Source: DASSQJ01 sp963730165
GTDB taxonomy: Bacteria; Actinomycetota; Actinomycetes; Actinomycetales; Dermatophilaceae
Length of the DNA stretch: 64,000 bases
Reading direction: 5' to 3'
Assembly (NCBI GenBank): GCA_963730165.1
Contig: CAVSQS010000008.1
Location: forward strand, 62,001 to 126,000
The stretch's first letter is position 1; each line of letters begins with the position of its first letter. This document shows positions 59,193 to 64,000 of the stretch, one piece after another. Made by a program: the position numbers and the translations under genes. The notes beneath the pieces are model-generated. The model was not told the origin of the DNA. It saw nothing but the letters and a program-made list of their open reading frames with translations, and ran no database searches.

Positions 59193-59198
59193 ATCCAA
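59193..59198 (-). promoter_or_regulatory. -10 element of the hyuA operon
   Basis: On the minus strand TTGGAT (59198-59193) lies 7 nt before the hyuA ATG and 20 nt from the shared motif, the same spacing as at arcC. Confidence 0.5.
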
Positions 59199-59217
59199 CC
59201 GGGCCGTCACGGGCGAT

Positions 59218-59235
59218 GCGTTGTCAGATCCTGCC
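59218..59235. promoter_or_regulatory. Shared 18-bp regulatory motif (hyuA copy)
   Basis: GCGTTGTCAGATCCTGCC differs from the arcC copy at two positions only, both transitions. It has the same orientation and the same 20-nt offset to the -10. It ends 90 nt before the divergent nickel transporter's Nur-type box. Confidence 0.65.
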
Positions 59236-59324
59236 GACGACGGCCGGGTCCTCCGGCCAGCCCTGCCAACCCCGGGCCCCCCGCGGTGGCCGATGCGCGA
59301 GGGTGCGCGCACCCGGCGGCATAG

Positions 59325-59341
59325 TTGCGAATCATGTGCAA
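59325..59341. promoter_or_regulatory. Nur-type nickel-responsive operator
   Basis: TTGCGA-ATCAT-GTGCAA closely matches the Streptomyces Nur box tTGCaa-N5-ttGCAA. It directly abuts the TAGAGT -10 of the nickel/cobalt transporter gene, so bound repressor would block the promoter. Confidence 0.7.
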
Positions 59342-59347
59342 TAGAGT
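59342..59347 (+). promoter_or_regulatory. -10 element of the leaderless nickel transporter gene
   Basis: TAGAGT fits TAnnnT and is followed by exactly 6 nt before the ATG at 59354. Confidence 0.6.
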
Positions 59348-59353
59348 GCGGAC

Positions 59354-60412
59354 ATGAGCGTCATGACCCGGTGGACCCGCCCCGAGCGCCGCACGCTCGC
59401 CGGGATGGTCCTCGTCGTCGTCGTGCTCAACGTCATCGGGTGGGGGGTGCTGCTGCTCCTCGTCGTGCCGGCCGGCTACCGGCTCGGTGACGCCGGTGTC
59501 TTCGGGGTCGGGCTCGGCCTCACCGCGTTCCTCCTCGGCGCGCGGCACGCCATCGACGCCGACCACATCGCGGTCATCGACAACACGACGCGCAAGCTCG
59601 TCGGGGAGGGCAAGCGTGCCCTCGACACCGGCTTCTGGTTCGCCCTCGGGCACTCGAGCGTCGTGTTCGGGCTCTCCTTCCTCCTCGCGCTCGGGGTCCG
59701 CTCCCTCGCGTCCCAGGTCCAGGACGAGAACTCCGCCCTGCAGAGCTCGCTCGGGCTCGTCGGCACGGCGGCGGCGGGCGTCTTCCTCCTCGTCCTCGGC
59801 CTGATGAACCTCAGCGCGCTGTTCGGGATCGTCCACGCGTACCGCCACTGGCGGGCCGGGTCCTTCGACGAGGAGGCGCTCGAGCATCACCTCCACCAGC
59901 GCGGCCTGCTGGCGCGCCTGTTCGACCGCGCGGTGCGTCGGGTCGACTCGCCGCGGCACATCTACCCGGTCGGCCTGCTCATGGGCCTGGGCTTCGACAC
60001 CGCGACCCAGGTGGCCCTGCTCGTCCTCGCCGGCGGCAGCGCCGCCTACGCGCTGCCCTGGTACGCGGTGCTCGTCCTCCCAGTGCTGTTCGCGGCCGGG
60101 ATGGTGCTCTTCGACAGCATCGACGGCGTCGTCATGTCGCACGCCTATCGGTGGGCCTTCGTCGACCCCGGTCGCAAGATCCTCTACAACGGCACCGTGA
60201 CGCTGCTGTCGGTCGTCGTCGCGCTCGCGATCGGGGCCCTGCTGCTGCTCCAGCTCGCCGAGGAGTACCTCGGCCTGCCCGGTCTGGCGTGGGTCACCTC
60301 GATCGACCTCGAGTACGCCGGCTTCGGCCTCGTCGCGCTGTTCGCCGTGATCTGGGGCGCCGCGATGGGCGTGTTCTGGATCAGCCGTCGCCGGGCACCC
60401 GAGCACGTCTGA
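59354..60412 (+). CDS. Nickel/cobalt permease (NiCoT, HoxN/NixA family)
   Basis: A 352-residue membrane permease with about eight membrane segments. The metal signature HX4DH is in LGARHAIDADHIAVIDNTTR (segment 2), supported by FWFALGHSSVVFGLS and GLLMGLGFDTATQVALLVLA. It imports Ni(II) or Co(II). The Nur-type box immediately upstream argues for nickel and for repression when nickel is plentiful. The gene is leaderless and monocistronic, with a strong terminator after it. It is divergent from hyuA. No urease, hydrogenase or Ni-SOD gene is in the window. Confidence 0.94.
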   Translation: MSVMTRWTRPERRTLAGMVLVVVVLNVIGWGVLLLLVVPAGYRLGDAGVFGVGLGLTAFLLGARHAIDADHIAVIDNTTRKLVGEGKRALDTGFWFALGHSSVVFGLSFLLALGVRSLASQVQDENSALQSSLGLVGTAAAGVFLLVLGLMNLSALFGIVHAYRHWRAGSFDEEALEHHLHQRGLLARLFDRAVRRVDSPRHIYPVGLLMGLGFDTATQVALLVLAGGSAAYALPWYAVLVLPVLFAAGMVLFDSIDGVVMSHAYRWAFVDPGRKILYNGTVTLLSVVVALAIGALLLLQLAEEYLGLPGLAWVTSIDLEYAGFGLVALFAVIWGAAMGVFWISRRRAPEHV

Positions 60413-60426
60413 CGACGGGCGAGCGA

Positions 60427-60454
60427 CCGCGGCCCCCGGTGGTGGGGGCCGCGG
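60427..60454. terminator. Bidirectional terminator between NiCoT and flotillin genes
   Basis: A perfect 11-bp stem (60427-60437 with 60444-60454) and 6-nt loop lie between convergent stops at 60412 and 60463. Confidence 0.8.
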
Positions 60455-60462
60455 CCGGCTGG

Positions 60463-61950
60463 TCAGGTCGTCGTGACGTCCGTCGAGCCCGTGCTCGGCG
60501 GCGTCGAGGTCTGACGGCCGCTCGTGGCGGCCGACTCGCCCTGGGTGTAGCGCTCGACGATGGCCTGGAGGTCGACGCCGGTCGTGTTCTTCAGCATCGC
60601 CATCGTCTGGGTCAGGTTGTCGGTCACCTGCTTCGGCAGGGCCGCGGCACCGTCGGTCGACACGACCGTCAGCTTCTCGATCGCGGCCATCGGGGCGGCG
60701 ACCTCGCGGGCGACCTGCGGCAGCACCTCGACGAGCATCTGCAGCACCGCCGCCTCGTTGTAGCGGGCGAAGGCGTCGGCGCGCTTGTTCATGGCCTCCG
60801 CCTCGGCCTGGCCGGTGGCACGGATGGCGCTCGCCTGGGCGTCACCCTCGGCCCGGACCGCCTCGGACTGCGCGATGCGAAGGGCCTTGTCGGCCTCACC
60901 ACGGCGCTGACCCTCGATGGCCTCGGCGTCGGCGAGTGCGGACCGGCGGGCCTTCTCGGCCTCGGCCTGGGCGATCGCGGCGTTGCGTGCCGCCTCGGCC
61001 TCCTGCTCGACCCGGTAGCGCTCGGCGTCGGCCGGCTTGCGCACCTCGGTGTCGAGCTGGCGCTCCTTGAGTGCCGCCTGCCGGACGGCGACCTTCTCCT
61101 GCTCGGTGAGGATCGCCTGGTCGCGGTCGGCCTGGGCGAGGGGCCCGGACGCGGCGGCCTGCGCGGCCGCGGCGTCGGTCTCGGCCTTGATCTCGGACTG
61201 CTTCAGCGCGAGCTGGCGCTGGCTGATCGCGATCTCCTGCTCGGCGGCGATGCGGGCCTGCTCGGCGGCCTGCCGGGCGTTGGCCTCGGCGACGGCCGCG
61301 TGCTGGCCGATCCGGGCCGCCTCCGGGCGACCGAGGTCGGAGAGGTAGGTGCCGTCGTCGGTGATGTCCTGGATCTGGAAGGTGTCGAGGACCAGGCCCT
61401 GCCCGGTGAGGGAGGACTCGGACTCGTCGGCGACGCGCTGGGCGAACGCGGCCCGGTCGCGGATGATCTGCTCGACGGTGAGCGACCCGACGATCGAGCG
61501 CAGCGAGCCGGCGAGCGTCTCCTGGGTGAAGGTCTCGATCTCCTCCTGCTGGGTGAGGAAGCGCTGGGCCGCCGCCCGGATGGAGTCCTCGTTGCCGCCG
61601 ACCTTGACGATGGCGACTCCGTCGAGGTTGAGCTTGACGCCCTGTCCGGAGACCGCACCGCGGATCTGGACCATGATCCGGCGGCTCGACAGGTCGAGGA
61701 TGTGCAGCCGCTGGATGAACGGGATGACGAAGATGCCGCCGCCCATGACGACCTTCTGGCCGGAGAGGTCGGTCGAGATCTCCCCGGTCTCGGGGTTCTT
61801 GACCTCCTTGCCCTTGCGCCCGGTGACGATGAACGCCTCGTTCGGGCCGGCGACGCGGTACCGCGAGGCGATCGTCAGGCCGAGGACGACGACGAGGGCG
61901 ACCAGGCCGAGGACGGCGATGATCGTGACGGGGAGCTCAAGCCCGAACAT
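60463..61950 (-). CDS. Flotillin-like SPFH/band 7 protein
   Basis: A 495-residue membrane scaffold protein. An N-terminal membrane segment (LPVTIIAVLGLVALVVVLGL) precedes an SPFH domain (YRVAGPNEAFIVTGRKGKEV to GQGLVLDTFQIQDI). A long Ala/Glu-rich coiled coil follows (AEANARQAAEQARIAAEQEI, AEAEKARRSALADAEAIEGQ), then a short Ser/Thr tail. It is the YqiK/FloT type, organising membrane microdomains. The NfeD-like gene lies 120 nt upstream on the same strand, the usual flotillin partner, so they probably share a transcript. Confidence 0.94.
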   Translation of the reverse strand: MFGLELPVTIIAVLGLVALVVVLGLTIASRYRVAGPNEAFIVTGRKGKEVKNPETGEISTDLSGQKVVMGGGIFVIPFIQRLHILDLSSRRIMVQIRGAVSGQGVKLNLDGVAIVKVGGNEDSIRAAAQRFLTQQEEIETFTQETLAGSLRSIVGSLTVEQIIRDRAAFAQRVADESESSLTGQGLVLDTFQIQDITDDGTYLSDLGRPEAARIGQHAAVAEANARQAAEQARIAAEQEIAISQRQLALKQSEIKAETDAAAAQAAASGPLAQADRDQAILTEQEKVAVRQAALKERQLDTEVRKPADAERYRVEQEAEAARNAAIAQAEAEKARRSALADAEAIEGQRRGEADKALRIAQSEAVRAEGDAQASAIRATGQAEAEAMNKRADAFARYNEAAVLQMLVEVLPQVAREVAAPMAAIEKLTVVSTDGAAALPKQVTDNLTQTMAMLKNTTGVDLQAIVERYTQGESAATSGRQTSTPPSTGSTDVTTT

Positions 61951-62070
61951 GGGGCCCTGCCTTTCCGGCGCCGGTGCGGCGCACGTGCTGTGCGAGATGG
62001 TGAGGATGTGGACGCAGGCCTCGTCGGTCCGGTTCCCCGGGTGGGCCTGCCGTGTCTGGGGCCGCGGCGC

Positions 62071-62568
62071 TCACCCGTCCTGACGTGAGACGCGGACGGA
62101 GGTGGGGCTGAGCACCGCCGTGACCACCACGGCGGTGCCGCTGGGCAGGGGGGAGTCGGAGCGGGCGTTGAGACGGGTGATGTGACCGGCGGCGACGACG
62201 CTGACCATCCCGTACCCCTCCTCCGGCACCGGTTCGACGACGGTGCCGTGCAGGCCGACGAGCCCGGCGCTGCGCACCGTCGACTCGTCCCCCCCTTGCA
62301 TGAGCTTCAGGCTCGCGTAGCCCGTTCCCGCGCCGACCGCGGCGCCCGCGGCGAGCCCGGAGAGGATCGTCACGGTGTTCGAGGCGCCGGCGTTGGAGAC
62401 GAGGGCCCCGACGAAGCCGAACGCGGCGAGGAAGCCCGCGAGCGCCATCCCCGAGAGGAAGTCGGGCCCGATCCCCTCGAAGACGCCGTCGACGAGGTCG
62501 CCGATGATGAGCGAGACGAGCAGCAGCGCGATGCCGGCGCCCCCGATGACGAGCAGCGTGGTCTGCAT
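62071..62568 (-). CDS. NfeD-like membrane protein (YuaF/YqiJ type)
   Basis: A 165-residue protein. Membrane segments are TLLVIGGAGIALLLVSLIIG, GMALAGFLAAFGFVGALVSN and TVTILSGLAAGAAVGAGTGY. A C-terminal OB-fold follows (GLVGLHGTVVEPVPEEGYGM, VSVVAAGHITRLNARSDSPL, SGTAVVVTAVLSPTSVRVSR). This is the NfeD architecture that accompanies flotillins and affects membrane fluidity. ATG 62568 follows GGAAGGAC. It is upstream of the flotillin gene, consistent with an nfeD-flotillin operon. Confidence 0.88.
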   Translation of the reverse strand: MQTTLLVIGGAGIALLLVSLIIGDLVDGVFEGIGPDFLSGMALAGFLAAFGFVGALVSNAGASNTVTILSGLAAGAAVGAGTGYASLKLMQGGDESTVRSAGLVGLHGTVVEPVPEEGYGMVSVVAAGHITRLNARSDSPLPSGTAVVVTAVLSPTSVRVSRQDG

Positions 62569-62806
62569 CCGTGTCCTTCCCGGCCCGGGAGCCGGCGGTC
62601 GGCATCACCCCCGAGGGCCCTGTCAGGAGCGTAGACGGTCGGTGTCGACGCTGCCGAGGGTTTGGACCTCGGTGGGGCCTCCCGGGTTCCCCCGCCGCGG
62701 GCCACGACGCGGGGGAGGACGTGTCCGCGCCACCTCCTGCGGCGTGGCCGGCGTTCCGGGGCGTGGCGGGGCCCGGCGGCGGTGAGGTCGCCGGGCCGGC
62801 TGCTCG
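62569..62806. other. Intergenic region upstream of nfeD
   Basis: No gene is supported in these 238 nt. It probably holds the nfeD-flotillin promoter and the 3' end of the hydrolase transcript; no confident hexamers or hairpins were found. Confidence 0.3.
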
Positions 62807-63706
62807 TCAGGCGTGCGGGAAGGACGACTTGGCGGGCGCCTCGAGGTCGTCGTGGTGGTTACGGATGAGGTCGAGGTTGCGGTCGCGCAGGTGGTCGAAG
62901 CCCTGGCCGATGTTCGAGCCGGGGGTGAGCGAGGCCAGTGCCTCCGCCGGGTCGAGCCGCGCCGAGACCCATCCCTCGTGCGAGGCGGCCTTGGCGACGA
63001 TGTGCCCGACCGGTGTCACGACGTGCGAGTTGCCGAAGTAGTGCACCCCCGCGGGGTCGGTGCCGGTGGCGTTGGCCCCGATGACGTACACGTGGTTGTC
63101 GTAGGCGCGGGCCCGCGAGGTGAGCTCCCAGACGTCCGCCGAACGCAGCAGGGCGGACGGGCGACAGATCACCTCGGCCCCCTGGACCGCCTGGATGCGG
63201 GCGAGCTCGGGGTAGTCGCCGTCGAAGCAGATGATCATCCCGATCCGGCCGAGAGCGGTGTCGACCACGGTGACGGTGTCGCCCGGCGTGACCCAGCCCC
63301 CGCTGGTGGCCGCCTCGGAGCAGAACAGGTGGGTCTTGCGGTAGACGCCGCGGACCTCGCCGGACGGGTCGACGAGCACGGACGTGTTGTAGACCACCTC
63401 CGGGCCGGCGCCACGCTCGTAGGTGCCGAACACGAGGTGGATGCCGAGCTCCGCCGCGAGGTCCGCGAGCCGCTGGGTCACCGGGCCGGGGACCTCGGAG
63501 ACGAGCTCCCAGAGCTCCTCGGTGGGGCAGCCGGGCGTGAAGCCCGTCGTGCACGACTCCGGGAGCACGACGAGCTCGGCGGACGTGGCCTCGACACAGC
63601 GCCGCGTGTACTCGATGCACCGGTCGATGTTGGCCGTGACCGAGTCCGCGGTGAGCGGGCCGGTGACGGGTGCGACCTGGACGGCCGCGGCCGTGAACGT
63701 GCGCAT
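62807..63706 (-). CDS. Carbon-nitrogen hydrolase (nitrilase superfamily)
   Basis: A 299-residue amidase/nitrilase-fold hydrolase. The Glu-Lys-Cys triad is intact: Glu50 in ELVVLPESC, Lys124 in VYRKTHLF, and Cys160 in GMIICFDGDYPE. Length and the FDGDYPE variant suggest an amidase or N-carbamoyl-type hydrolase rather than a true nitrilase, but the substrate is not readable. Its ATG shares one base with the stop of the upstream gene (TGATG), so the two are translationally coupled. It could belong with the ureide-degrading genes at 50-59 kb, but the link is only proximity. Confidence 0.9.
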   Translation of the reverse strand: MRTFTAAAVQVAPVTGPLTADSVTANIDRCIEYTRRCVEATSAELVVLPESCTTGFTPGCPTEELWELVSEVPGPVTQRLADLAAELGIHLVFGTYERGAGPEVVYNTSVLVDPSGEVRGVYRKTHLFCSEAATSGGWVTPGDTVTVVDTALGRIGMIICFDGDYPELARIQAVQGAEVICRPSALLRSADVWELTSRARAYDNHVYVIGANATGTDPAGVHYFGNSHVVTPVGHIVAKAASHEGWVSARLDPAEALASLTPGSNIGQGFDHLRDRNLDLIRNHHDDLEAPAKSSFPHA

Positions 63707-64000
63707 CAGTGCCTCCTCGCGATCCGGGCGCCGAGGGCGACCCCGGCCAGGGCGATGACACCGCCCGCGAGGGCCGCCAGGACCAGGTCGCGGGTCGAGG
63801 TCGGGGCCGCGGGTGCGACCGCCTTCCCGGTGAACGTCGTGCCGACCGCCGGTGTGCCCGGGGTCGTCGCGATGCCGCCCGTCACGGCCGGCTCGGGCAG
63901 CCCGGACTGCGCGCCGGGCACGGGGGCCGCGACGCCGACCCCGGCGATGTCGGCGTCGAGCGCCGCGAAGAACTGCCCGGCCATCTTCCTCGTGACGCCG
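63706..64000 (-). CDS. C-terminal part of a membrane-anchored protein (truncated by window edge)
   Basis: The frame runs from the window edge to a TGA at 63706 and encodes about 97 residues. From a possible ATG at 63984 it reads MAGQFFAALDADIAGVGVAA, then a Gly/Thr/Pro-rich linker and a C-terminal membrane segment (LVLAALAGGVIALAGVALGA) with a basic end (RIARRH). No stop separates it from the window edge, so it may be the tail of a longer protein. The linker-plus-anchor layout suggests a tail- or surface-anchored protein. It is coupled to the hydrolase gene by a TGATG overlap. No family is recognised. Confidence 0.6.
   Translation of the reverse strand, partial: GVTRKMAGQFFAALDADIAGVGVAAPVPGAQSGLPEPAVTGGIATTPGTPAVGTTFTGKAVAPAAPTSTRDLVLAALAGGVIALAGVALGARIARRH

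Overview
This 64-kb window is chromosomal DNA of a high-GC actinomycete. Gene content points to Actinomycetota, most likely Micrococcales near Intrasporangiaceae/Dermatophilaceae: GTP-type PEP carboxykinase, a DUF2510 protein, a folP2-gpgS pair, a PPOX/F420-type oxidoreductase and a sugar ABC system without its own ATPase. Placement below phylum is inference. Genes are densely packed, often with 4-bp ATGA/GTGA overlaps. I see no insertion sequence, prophage, CRISPR array or rRNA.

Layout. 1-2 kb: edge of a membrane/Fe-S type gene, then cysK-cysE (cysteine synthesis). 2-7.3 kb: a four-gene minus-strand operon encoding a cytoplasmic S8 protease with a hexapeptide repeat, an ECF-like sigma factor, a small protein with a C-terminal beta-sandwich-like region, and a TPR-CHAT protease. 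7.8-9 kb: YtxH protein, tRNA-Ser(UGA), cupin. 9-12 kb: lacI-type regulator divergent from an orphan sugar-binding lipoprotein plus a Usp protein, then cspA. 12-16 kb: penicillin-binding protein and LCP cell-wall enzyme. 16-23 kb: a polyol locus (mannitol-type dehydrogenase, AraC regulator, binding protein, two permeases, SDR). 23-30.9 kb: tRNA-Ser(GCU), 6PGDH-like dehydrogenase, GtrA, ArnT-like glycosyltransferase, GNAT, and a two-component system divergent from a small membrane-anchored protein. 31-38.7 kb: pckG, tRNA-Arg, PPOX protein, maleylacetate reductase, HNH/Excalibur nuclease, small membrane proteins. 38.7-47 kb: acyl-CoA synthetase, YihY, alcohol dehydrogenase, acyl-CoA dehydrogenase, enoyl-CoA hydratase, MFS transporter. 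47-50 kb: gpgS-folP2-unknown-aroQ. 50-59.2 kb: a predicted ring-opening catabolic regulon (barbiturase-like amidohydrolase, carbamate kinase, fused carboxyltransferase, CaiB CoA-transferase, HyuB, HyuA). 59.3-64 kb: nickel/cobalt transporter, flotillin-NfeD, a nitrilase-fold hydrolase and a truncated membrane-anchored gene.

Highlights. (1) The S8 protease-sigma factor-small protein-TPR-CHAT operon looks like a CRISPR-independent protease-controlled transcription switch. (2) Both promoters of the ring-opening regulon share an 18-bp motif (16/18 identical) at exactly the same distance from their -10 elements, suggesting one unknown activator. (3) The nickel transporter has a textbook Nur-type operator abutting a leaderless promoter. 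(4) Many genes have a TAnnnT-like -10 followed 6-7 nt later by the start codon, i.e. leaderless transcription. (5) Paired 11-bp-phased repeats precede the two-component operon, and a leaderless 14-codon leader peptide appears to be coupled to the secreted nuclease gene.
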